A stretch of DNA of 64,000 nt from Salminus brasiliensis (lineage: Eukaryota > Chordata > Actinopteri > Characiformes > Bryconidae). Location: assembly GCF_030463535.1 (NCBI RefSeq), contig NC_132892.1:29276341-29340340 (forward strand), written 5' to 3'. This document shows positions 43,001-55,849 of the stretch, piece after piece. Below the pieces are notes generated by a model. The model searched no databases. It was not told the origin of the DNA and saw only the letters and a program-made list of their open reading frames with translations. The translations under genes and the position numbers were made by a program. Position 1 is the first letter of the stretch. Every line of letters starts with the position of its first letter.

Positions 43001-45437
43001 TTGTTTCAAATTCACATTTTCAAAGTAACTATTTTAGTAACTTTGATACTTTGGATTATTTTAGTAACTTATATTAAATTATAATCAAACCTACCACAGT
43101 CAGTTAGGTACTTTGGTACTTTGGATTACCTTTGTACCTTTGATAAATTAGATTACAATCTAACTTACTTCATTTACTAAGATATGTTAGATCACTTTAA
43201 TAACTTTGTTTTTTGGATTACCTTAGTAACTTTGGCATATTAGAATACAATCAAATCTAGCACAGTTACTATGGTAAATTAGATTCCTAGTATCTCTGGT
43301 ATTTTGGATCTACCACAGTTTCTAAGGTAGGTTAGATTACTTTACTATCTTTGAAAAGTTATTCAGACATAATTTTCAAAGATTTTATACTAATTAACTA
43401 TTAGCAAAATTTGCATTATTGACTGAACCTTTAGTCAGTCATGTTAGCACAGCTGAATAGCAGCCACACAGTTTTACCATTCATATTTTTATATAAGAAA
43501 TAAATGCAAGAACAGCAGTGAGAAACCGTTATTTACAGAGGAGAGTCGATTAAACAGCTGCTTTTTCGGTGGCCCTTAAAGAGGTAATAAAAGATTGTTA
43601 TTTCTGTCCCCAGCAGTCATAAAAAGGACAAGCATGGCAGTCTCTGTGCTAATGTTCTTTGCTAGATGTGTGTGTGTGTATGTGTGTGTGTGTGTGCGTG
43701 TGTGTGTACGTGTGTAACACTGCAAATCTGTTAATTAGCCTGGCGCCTATGATTCTGACAGCCACCCCAAAGATGAAATTAAGGAATAATCAGCAAGCGT
43801 AGGTCGAGAAAATTAAATTTATAAACATCAGGGTGAAAAGAAAAAGTGTACACAGAGAGTTTAGGGGGCAGGCGGGGTGGGGGAATGAATGATGAATTAC
43901 ATTTTTCTTTTCATATTTCGGATCTTGTGACTTCAAAGGAAACTCGAGGAATGGGCTTAAATGGGTTTGCTGGAACGCGAATGCGAACGCTTATGGCTCA
44001 ACAGGACGAGACACAAGCAAGCTGACTAACTGAAGAACTCTCTGGTGTCCTCCGGTGACCTTCTGACCTGTAATGAGTTTTTAGGGGGCCGAGGATGGTT
44101 TGTTCATCTGCGCCACGTTTCTCTTTTACAATCTTAACTTTCCATGTTAGCTAATGTAGCAATTGCATTTGTCATTTATTTATTGTTTTTCAATTTTCAC
44201 CTTTTATATTGGTCTATTTATTGTGATTAATGTGGCACAATATAAATATAAACACTGGATCTTCTTAAAATATGTACAAAAATAAAGAACGGAGATACAG
44301 GGTTTTGCTCCACTGGCAACACTTCTGTTGAAACCCAAAGAATCCAGTCCATCGTCCAGTTTTTTCATGACAAACTTCAGGAAAGGAAGTCATTGGTGCA
44401 AGATGATTGTTAGCTATTTTTAGCAAACATCAGCACCACCACCATGGCTAGGTGGCTGGGAAAGTGTTTGGACGCTGTGGTTCCGTTCCCTTCCGTTCTA
44501 TGCAAATGACGCCAAAACCGTCTACCATGTTGTCAAATTTGCAACCAGGGTCTGTGCAGTAGAGACCAGAGGTGGAGCCAGATTCTCCTACTCATTTGGG
44601 TAGATCTGCACCCTTCTCCCAGACCAAGCTTTAGTGTCTCAGACCGTCTTCACTGAGCTTCCAGCGAAGAAGCAGAGAGGGTTTCCCCCTGGATTCCCAG
44701 TTTGTCCGGTAAGCGGACGCTCTAACTGTAAATGTGGGCGCCATGCAGGTCCAGCAGATGACCTCTCTTCCAGCCAAGGCTGTCAATCACTTCCTTAATT
44801 CTTTTATTAATCCTTAATGAAAAGTGTAACCGTGCCTACTTACAATAGAGCAGAGTAAGGGTTTAATAACTGATTTCTGGGGGGAATAAAAAAGGGGCCA
44901 ATATTAACACAGGGGAACCAACTGCTGGAATTTGGTCATTGAAACATATGGGGATGGGCGGAGCTACACATCATACTGCAACCAGCCAGCAGAGGCGCTA
45001 GACCTGTGGTTGCTTCACTTTTAGGAGACGTTGCCCTGTCCTTGCTTTCTACAGTCATTGATCTAAATCTTCCCAGACTGTCCTCAAACGTACTCGGTTC
45101 TGACACTGCATTACTCGCTGTTAGCTATAAAAGCTATGAAATTTAGCCGAAAGGAAACGTTCAGTCTTGTTTATTTTTTAATTTAAAGAAGGCCAGGGCA
45201 GTTTTTCTGGTGGGAAAACAGTCACATGTCCCTACAGTAGACATGCGGTCGCCGCGAAGAGCGGAATACACATGAGAACACACACAGGCGGTAATGTGGG
45301 CCGGGTAATTAGCGTGTAATTTGCCACCCTCCTGTTAGCAGATGTGTAGCAGAATGTGCTAAGCCTCCACCAGCACTGAACCAAAACAGCGGCGGCATTC
45401 AGCTCGGCGCTCATTTCTTATCTGACCAATGAAACAC

Positions 45438-45478
<41 letters not shown>

Positions 45479-47795
45479 CAGCTGTTTTCACACGTCTGTG
45501 GTGATTAACCCTGAGATATGTGGAGTTAAGGCTGTTGTTGTGCTATACTGTTTAAATGACAGCTATGTGATGAATGAGGTGTACGCTGCATGTCCATGCT
45601 GTACAGTCTGCCCTTCTGAATTTGATCTGAATGGAGGTTGGTGGACATACATCACAGCTGGATGATAATCAGGATGAATGAACAGTATTATTGTCATTTT
45701 AAGAGCATTTCATGCCACAGATATGAAGATAATATGAAGCATGATAATGCAGTTATGCCCTTTTGACCCCTTAAACAGCCTGTAGCCCACCAGCAGGCCG
45801 AAAGCGTTATTACACACTTCTATTAGCAAAGAATAGCCCCGCCAGTTTGTACCGAAGTGCCTGTAGATACGGAGTTACGGGTCATACAGGTCATTTTTCA
45901 GGTCAGCGAAGCAGAAAAAAGGCAGATGACGTCAGAGTGATGTCACTTCACTTTAGTGGGTGTGATCCCTCTGATCCTCACTATACTGAGCGATGGACTC
46001 TCAGTGTGTATCCGGTCAGCGGGGTTAAAAGTCTTCACTCTGCTTCTCCCAGGAGGCTCATAAGTCTTACCCATCTCACAGCAGCTTTGGCGAGTTTATT
46101 ATAAAATTATTATATTATATATTATAATTATTATATAAATGAAATTATTATAAGAGAATAGCACCGCTATCATTGCAACTCTGGGCTTAGCAGGCCAGAA
46201 ACTGCACTGTGAAGAAGCAGGCAGGACAACACTCGCCAGAACTGCTGTGTAACGCTATAGTTTTACTCGACCGCCTTTAGATGCTGCGGCTGGAGCTCTC
46301 AGCTTGTCCAGAAATGCGTGTGAAAAGCATGTCTTTTAGATGACACCCTTTAATTACACTTCCAGACTGTAGGGGGAGCCCAGGAGCAAGCAACGCCGAT
46401 TCTCGCATACTGCTGCTTTAAAGGGTTGCATCTCATTAGAAGAGAGTTTGCTGTGGCGTGTAAACATAGTGAAAGTGTCAAAACACATCACTTCCCAGTC
46501 CATACTGCTTGTTCTTGCTATTTGTACAAAGGAGATGCTGCAAAACTTCAAAGTACAAAATGATTTATGACTATGATTTATAGTTATTGGAGCATAAAAC
46601 CAGACACGTGGACCTCTGTGGGCCATTAAGTGCAAGGAAAATGTAGTGTATGGGCCCTTTAACACACAATAATAACAGTGATACACTTAAATTACATTAA
46701 CTAAATGATCTTAAAATACACTGTGTGGACAAAAGTATTGGGACACCTGCTCACTCATTGTTTCTTCTGAAATCAAGGGATTTTAAAAAAAGAGCTTATC
46801 CTGCTTTTGTTGGAGTCACTGCATCTACTGTCCAGGGGTGAAGGCTTCCTACTAAATTCCGGGATCTAGCATTGCTGTGAGGATTTGATTGCATTCAGCC
46901 ACTGTAAGTGAGGTCAGAAGGTTGGACGATCACCACCCCACCTCAGCATCCCCAACTTCCCAGCTCATCCTTCCCAAAAATGTTGGAAGGAGCACCAACC
47001 AACATATCAGAGAACACAGTCGTTCCACTGCTCCACAGCTCAATACTGGGGGGCTTTATACCCCTCTAGCCCACGCCTGACATTGGGCAGCATGGTACTA
47101 ATAGGGTCATGCTCATCTGCTCCATAGAGTCCTAATCTATTGGCAGAACTTCTCTACAAGCAGAACAGCCTTTATGAGCCTGTAACAGAGGTGGAGAACC
47201 TGTTGAGCTAATCAAAGAGCCAGAGAGTTGAGTATTTGTGCCTACTGTGAGGTGCTGGAACAGCCACGCTCGCATGATGTTGGTTGCCACTTTGGGGAAA
47301 ATCCCTCGTTTTTTGTTGTTCCTCCGGTCTTTGTCCATGTCATCGTCGTCTCCGGTGCTCGGAGAAGCAGCACTGTGGTCCAGGAGGTCACCTGTGGTCA
47401 ATAAACCAAAATTAACCTGCTTTGAAAGCACACAGAGCGATATCCTAGTTATAGCTAGTTTATAAGACAGTAATAAACGGTTATTAATGCTTAATAAATG
47501 GTGAAAAACATCTAGTTCCAGTTAAGTTCAGGTAGGGTTCTATTTAGTACTGAGAAAGGAGGCTTTTGGGTGCGATATAGAACATTTTCAACAGTTTCCA
47601 TCATTAGATAAGAACACTTTGACCAGGCAAAGCCCAACATAAGAACCCGAGTGGTTCCCCGAGTTGCAGTGGTTCTATGTAGTCTTTACTGTCTTTACTA
47701 AAGAACCGCCCTTACTGCAGAACCACAGAGCGCCCACACTGTGGAAGCACCATTAGCATTTGCTACCGTAAGTAACACCATTTCCTGACTACACA

Positions 47796-47826
<31 letters not shown>

Positions 47827-47962
47827 CAAGCCAGATTTCACCTAAGGCCTAAAATATCATCAGTGTGTGTGTGTGTGTGTGTGTGTTTCGCTGCAGTTTG
47901 TTTGTGCAGCTATGTGTGTTTACACCATGTCCACCTGGCCCAGGAGCTCAAATACACACACT

Positions 47963-47998
<36 letters not shown>

Positions 47999-48046
47999 AA
48001 AGAGTGTTCACTTCAGGATACAGATTTTGCATCATCGTTTTACCTG

Positions 48047-48081
<35 letters not shown>

Positions 48082-48390
48082 GCTCTCTCTCTTTCTCTCT
48101 CTCTTTTTCTCAGTATCTCTCACTCACTCTCTCTCTCAGTATCCCTCTCTTAGTATCTCTCCCTATCTCTCTCTTTCTCTCTCTCTCTCAGTATCTCTCT
48201 CGCTCTCTCAGTATCTCTCCCTATCTCTATCTCTCTCTCTCGCTCTCTCTCTCTCTTTCTCTTTCTCTCTCACACACTGTCTCTCTTTCTCTCTCTCACT
48301 TTTTCTCAGTATCTCTCTCTCTCTCAGTATCTATCCCTATCTCTATCTCTCTCTCTATCTCGCTCTCTCGCTCTCTCAGTATGCCTTTCT

Positions 48391-48424
<34 letters not shown>

Positions 48425-48661
48425 ACTCGGTGTGTTTTTCTGACAGAGGCAGACTAACAGCTGTGACACACACACACACAGGGTTTTGGGGAAGTGTGTA
48501 CTCTGGTTTTATTGGCCATGGTTGGTGCGCAGTGCTGAGGAGCACGGACACGACTCTTTATATCCACCATGCACCATTTCCTCACACACACACACACACA
48601 CACACACACCAGCTAACAGACTTCACCTTACTGAAACATCAACATGCCTGCATTCCTTACC

Positions 48662-48696
<35 letters not shown>

Positions 48697-48851
48697 CTGT
48701 GTTCTGTATGTGTGTATGTGTGCAGTAGTAGTAGACCCCTGGGGTGGTGCTAAAGTGTAAACGTGTGCTGGAGATGACAAAACCTCTGCAGCTCTGTTTC
48801 ACTTGGCACCAGCAAGCATTTCACAAATACGCATGCTAATCTGACAGGAAC

Positions 48852-48886
<35 letters not shown>

Positions 48887-51800
48887 TTAGTGTGGAGAAC
48901 AAACTTCTCTGTGCATCCATTAAAACTCTCTCTGTGCTGTTGTGTAAACAGAGCCGATGATGTCACTCGCCCGTGAATGACTGGGGCGCTTGGTAAAGTC
49001 TTGTGCAAAAGTTTGGGCACCCCTGCTCAAATGCCACAAGTAGACTTTATAGGTACGAATGCGTTTGCCTCTACAGAGACACGCTGTTCTGCACATCTGT
49101 TTATCATCTTATTTTAACAACCATCACCATCAACACCATCAAATACTGATTAAGCCTTTTCCCAACCTGTTAAATAAATGAATGAATAATCAGGAATTGT
49201 GTCTAAGATGTGCAGAAATATGTATGTACACTGTACAGCTAACTGCAGCTCCTAATGAAATAATGAAGCTAATTAAGCTAAGCTAACTTACTTACTACGC
49301 AAAGTTGGCATCACCTAAGCTCAAAAACATACTTGCTCACACCACATACTTGCATACTGAGCATACCCACCACCTCACCTTGTATGTGTGTAGTCGTTCC
49401 CCCTGGGCTACCTTCATGTGATATAAGGGTTGACTGCCTCTCCTCAGTGATGTGGGGTATAAGAGTAAGCTAGTAAATTTACTGTATGTCGGCTGAGTGC
49501 TGCAGTTTTCACTCCAGCTTTACCACAGGATTACACTGTCAGTGTCAGTCGGATCTCACAGTGGAAGTGCCCACATCGGCCATTTGCTTGTAAATGACCC
49601 ATTTTTTATATATTTTTTAATTTATTATTATTTCAGATTTTTTACTAGTTTTCTACATATTCTCTTCCTCCCCCCATCACATGCAACGCACCCCCGACAC
49701 TAGTTAGGGCGAGACCAACACACGCCCTCTCCGATGCGTGTGCAGCTGGCCACACCTCTTTTTCTAACTGATGCAACGTCACCAGGCAACCAACCAACGC
49801 ACCTGGAGGGAAGTGCCGTATACCCGGCTCTGACGCACCAGCTAGCAGACACCAGTGACAGCCAGCGTCGCACTAGAGTGATGTAGGGGGGATAGCGCCA
49901 TCTACCCACCCTAGAGAGAGCAAGGCCAACTGCGCTCTCTGGAGGCCTCAGCTGCCGATGGCTATCAGTGTGATCAGGATACGTGATCACAGTGACAGCA
50001 CCTTAGCCCGCTGAACCACCCAGCGCCCCCCCGACCCATTTTTACATTCAGAGGAAATGCGACCTCTAACAATGAAAAACAGGCAGAGTACAGGGGGCGC
50101 CTTTCAGAGTCGACTCACAACTGAAAAAATGACTCACAACTGAGAGTCGACTCACAAATCACAAGACCTCAGTAAGGTGTTACCGTGCTCACTGCTGTTG
50201 TCTCCGTTCAGCGAATTGGCTCGTCCACTACAGGGGACAGCAGGACCTTCAGTGGAGTGAACAGAGACGGAGTCATCTTCCCTCCAACACACCTAGAGAG
50301 GAAAAGAGGGAGAGAGGGAGAAGGAGGGTGTGTAATGAATACTGAATCGTGCTGAAATTTGAGATTTTGTGATGCATTACTACACAAGCACAGCAGTGGT
50401 GGCTCAGCAGTCAGAGCACCAGGCTATTGATGACAAGGTTGCGGGTTCGATACCCTGCAATATGGCCGGGTCCCTTCGCCGCCTCCACTCTCTGGGCACT
50501 GCAGTAATGATTTATATTCAGAAAGAGAATCATGATCAAACTGAATCACTGAGGAATTCAAGATCTTATCTAGCTCTAAACCATTTACTAGAGAATCATA
50601 ATCAAACTGAATCACTGAGGAATCTATGATTTTATAATGCTTTGAATCAGAATCAGAATTAAACCAAATGTTTGGGGAGTTGGAGATTTTATGATGCTTT
50701 GATTTATATTCTAAAGAATCATAATTAAACCGAATCTTTGGGAATTTGGAGATTTTATGATGCTTTAATTTGTTTCCCAAAGAATCAAAATCTAAATAAA
50801 TCTGAGAGCCCATAATGCTTTGAATCTCAAAGATTCATAATTAAACCGAATCTTTGGAGAATTGGAGAGTTCATGATGCTTTGATTTATATTCTAAAGAA
50901 TCATAATTAAACTGAACCTGAATCTTTGAGGAATCTGTGAGGATCATTTCATCATTGAATCATTTCATAAAGAATCATATTCAGGCCAATTCTGAGCTTA
51001 TTGTTGTTGTTCTTAGATGCTTTAAATCATTTTGCACTTTGTGATGCTTTGAATCATTTCCTACAGAATCATAAGTTAATGTAATGGACACCGGGAAGGT
51101 CAGGCATTTACGGCTGCTCTCCGCCTCGTCTCGGAGTCACAGATATTGGTAATATATGATTTTAGTTCGGTACGGTAAGAAACTGCATACCAGACACATG
51201 CTGTAAGAGATAATATACAACACATGCTCTACAGTTTTATGTGCAGACACACATACACTCACACACACACACACACACTCTCTCACATAATCACCCACAT
51301 ACATACAGCCACACACATAATCACCCACATACATACAGCCACACACACACACACGCACATGCACACATAAACAGAGCGGTTTATAAACGTTTATCTATTA
51401 ATGAAACAAAAACACTAATAATAGAAAAAATAACCAAATAAAAAGTCAACGGTACACTGTGATTGGCTGGAGCTCACAGAGAAGCCAGGAACCAAACCTG
51501 TGCTCCTTCAACCATCATACAGCACTGTGGATTTAACAGAAAACCGGCGCTGAATCCTCTGAACTTCCTCTAATCTCAGATGTTTGAGAGTTTAGAGCTC
51601 CACCTTTTACCATCACCACCATCACAGCCTCCATTCTTTCCAGGAGACTCGCTCTCAGTGTTTTAGCTGACCTTTCCACATCTCCAAACTCCAGTCTTAA
51701 GAACATTTTCTGCTTCTCGGCATCCAACACAGCCCCAGCACAGTCAATGATGTTAAGGTCTGGACACCGGGCGGTCAGTTCATTGTTATACATATTATAC

Positions 51801-53389
51801 ACACACACACGTGTATATATATATTTCTTATTATGTGTATATATACTGTACATCTACATTGTATTGACACAAGTATTGGGACACCTGCTCATTCATTGTT
51901 TCTTCCGAAATCAAAGGTGTTAAAAAGAGTTGATTCTGCTTTTGTTGCTACATTTTGGAGGAGGATGTTGGAGGATCACCAGCCTACCTCATCCTCGACT
52001 CCCTAATTCATCCCAAAAGTACAGGATGGAGCAGCACCATCCATCATCCCAGAGAACACAGTAGTTCCACTGCTTCACAGCTCAATGCTGGGGGGGGTTT
52101 ATACCCCTCTAGCCCACAGCTGGCATTATTAGGCAGCACGGTGCCAATAGGGTCATGTGTATCTGCTCCAGAGAGTCCTATTCTATTGGACATTAGGGAC
52201 ACACGGACGTCCACCTTGGTTCGGATGTCACGGTCAGTTGCACACTGTGAAAAAGTAGAAGTTCTTTCAGAGCGTTTTAGGGGATTAGGGATTTGAGACT
52301 GTGGAGGAACCTCTTAAGGGGCTCTGAGGAACCTTCAACAGGTTCCTGAGATGTTCTTCTTCTGAAAAAAACTTCAAAGAGCACCTTAAAAGAGCTTCAT
52401 CCACAGTTTCAAACTGAATAACCTTCAAGGAAAGCACATCATGGGTGTCCACAAATATTTGGACATATTTGCATACATATATATTTTTTTCTGCATATGA
52501 CTAAATATGAATGAAGGGGGTGGGGCTCTATACACAAACGACCTCCAGCCTCTTTCTGAAACAGGCCAGTAAAGCATGCCTGCGCGCCTTTGAAGCACAG
52601 CACCCCCAAACCAGTCGCTCCGTCGCCGCTGAGAACGCCAGGACGCTTTCCGTAAGCCGCTCCGTCCCAGCGGAGAACATCATTAGTGAGCGAGACCGTT
52701 CAGGTTACACATCAGCACTGATCCCTGACCTGCTTCCTCCGCTATTCCGAACCAACCGTAGCAAAAACACAGCTTCACACTGACCCCAGAACAGCTGCGA
52801 GGAATAAATCTTGTCTAAACTGCACAACCACAACCAGAACCTCGACCTACACAAACTGATTGCGAGCTGCGTACGAGGGCTCGTCTGGCCTTCTCAGGCA
52901 TACACGAGCCTCCACTCCAGCCTCCACTCCAGCCTCCACTCCAGCCTCCACTCCAGCCTCCCTAGTTTTACCCACTAAAAGCAGGGTGGTCATTATTTTG
53001 GCTTTTTTTTTGGTGGACAATGGTGGGCGCACGGACGTTCACGAGTAGACCTAAGTCGTAGGGCCATATCAATGTGTGTGAGAAGGTGGGCGGGGCATAA
53101 ATACCTTTAAAAAAAAAGGTACAAATGACATTAGTACATTAGCATATACACTCTTACCAAGACCGGGAAATAACCTTAAACGCCGGTATGGTCAAATCAG
53201 CTCCTCCAAAACTATATAATCAGCCACCTTAAATAAACACACTGTTTCACTGGACACTCCTCAGTCCTCCTGGTCTGAGCGACAGGCCAGAACTGTGATC
53301 TGATTATTGGGTTGGACCTTTTTCAGAAAATTTGGTCCGTTTGGTTTTATGTCTGATTTGTGCGTTGCCCTGTTTTTTTATTATTTTTT

Positions 53390-53425
<36 letters not shown>

Positions 53426-54997
53426 TTGACATAAAGTAATCATGGCAGTTGTTCATTGTGCACATTGTGGTAGAGGTTCAGGATGAATGACCAATAGAAA
53501 TGCTCCAAAATAGGGGAAAAATACATGATTGATTGTAGAAGTAAGTAGCGACGTAAATTAACGCAAATTCCCCGACATTTTTTACGCAAAGCAGAATTCC
53601 TGACTGGACGCATTTGTGGGGAAAAGGACCCTATTAACCCTATTTAAAGCCTTATAAATATATACAAATGTACACAGTGTTACTCCCCTGGTCAGCCAAC
53701 AAGACCTGTAGCGGGGTTATTAGTCATGGAAGCACTAGTTAGTCTGATATTAAGGGTATTTAATGGTCACAGACTTTCCTCAAACTGTCTGGACTTGTGT
53801 GGTAATCCTCAATAAACTGATTTACATGGTTGTTATCTATAAACATGGACATAAGAGTGTTAATATGAAGCTAAAAACAGTAATATCACCATCATATCAG
53901 CTAACAGTGTTGTCCTTCTAATAGTGTTGCTGTTCTATGGTTCTGTTTAAATCTACTAAAAGTGAAAGTGCACAATTATAGGCACCCATGTGAAGGATAT
54001 GATGTGTGAGACAAAGTAAACAAATGCTAAAATATGTAAGAAATAAAGAAACAAAGAAACACCATCCCAAGTGCTCTCCTGGAAGAAGGCCAGTAGTTCC
54101 AGTTCCCATCCAGCACCTCCAGTCCTTCATTAAAGCTAACCAGGTGAGCTGCTGGTGGACCCGAACTGAGAAGATCAGCACCCAAACCAGGGTTCTTCAG
54201 TGTTCTTCTAACCAACATATCTGACCAGCAACACACTGACGATCTGACCACTAATGACTAATGTTAGAATTAAAAAATGGATCATTTGGGAGACAAACAG
54301 TAGAGAAAAAGATCAGCTCATTTCACTGCAGAGCACCAGAGCACCAGAGCTTCACCGCCTGACCTTCAGTAAAGCAGCTCTAAAGCCCCCTTAAATCAGA
54401 GCAGATCAGTTACAGCAGAGATCAGAAGAGCTGGAGAACATCTGAGCACACTGACCTGATCTGCTGCAGAGCTGCGGGTGAACTCCTCACTGTCTGATTT
54501 AGAGGAGCCCTCTCTGTCATCCACCACCAGATCCATCGGCATCTTTCCTTTCAGACAGCTGATGTAGCGGTGACAGAAGTTATCACACAGCTCGTGAACC
54601 TGCAGCAGCAACAGTGACGAAAAGACAGCATAAAGTCATCATAAATAATAATAATAATAATAATAATAACAACAGTATTCATAAAAATAAATAAAAAATA
54701 ATACTATTGATCATGACAATGGTGCTATACATGAAATAATAATAATAATGTATAATAATAATAATAATAATAATAACAATAATGTATAATAATAATAATA
54801 GTAATGAACAGTGATCATCATAATATACTAAATGTTTAATTGTAGTAGTAGAAATAAAAGAATCTACAATGATAATAACTATTATTAGTATTGTAATATT
54901 TAAAATAATAATATTAATAATATATAAAAAGTCAAAAGTGACAGAAACTGGAATATGGAAAATTATGATGTACAACAACAACAACAACAACAACAAC

Positions 54998-55032
<35 letters not shown>

Positions 55033-55801
55033 TAATAATTATTATTATAAGTATTATTAATAGTAGTCGTGTTGACATTATTCTTATTATTATTATTATT
55101 AATACTAATAGTAATAATAATAATAATAATAGCAATAATAAAAATAGTCATTATTATAACACCACTATAAAAAATATTATTATTTATATTATTTTATTAG
55201 AATTAGTATTATTATTGTTATTATATAGAAGGTTTTTAAGAGTAATTAATATGATGGCAAAGGTGCCAGAAGACTAAAAAATAATTGCAATCATCATCCT
55301 CATCCTCATCCCACTTGAACACTACATCAGTTCTCACCTTCTCTAATTCCAGAAGATGAAACCGCAGCACTTGGATGGACTGCATCATCTACAACCAGAC
55401 ACACCAGTTCATATGTGAAACGTTTATAAATATTCACATTAATAACGTTAATAATCCACTGTTTACTGCCTCGGTTTATTAGGCAGATAGACTCACGAGG
55501 TTATCCAGGTCTGGGTTGGGCAGAAAGTAGGGCTTTTCCGCTCTGATCTGTAACAGAAGACCACCCAGAACTCACGCGCGCGCTTTATACACTTAGTTTT
55601 CTACTCTGAGGGTCCTAGTTCATAGTGTGTGTGTGTGTGTGTGTGTCCTCACCTGTTTGGAAAAGACGGTGAGATCTTCGTCGAAGGAGGATGAGGAGCA
55701 CACATCGCCGCCCAGCCCACCCTCGCGCGGAGTGCAAGTGGCCAGTTCACACTTCTCGAAGACCAGCGCGAGCAGAGGGAACAGAGGGTGACTGGAGAGC
55801 G

Positions 55802-55849
<48 letters not shown>

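Noticed and set aside
47865..48443. 192-codon serine/leucine-rich ORF
   Set aside because: It is translated (CT)n and (AC)n microsatellite inside meis1 intron 7.
54679..55032. 117-codon leucine/isoleucine-rich ORF
   Set aside because: Translated (AAT)n/(ATT)n repeats between meis1 exons.
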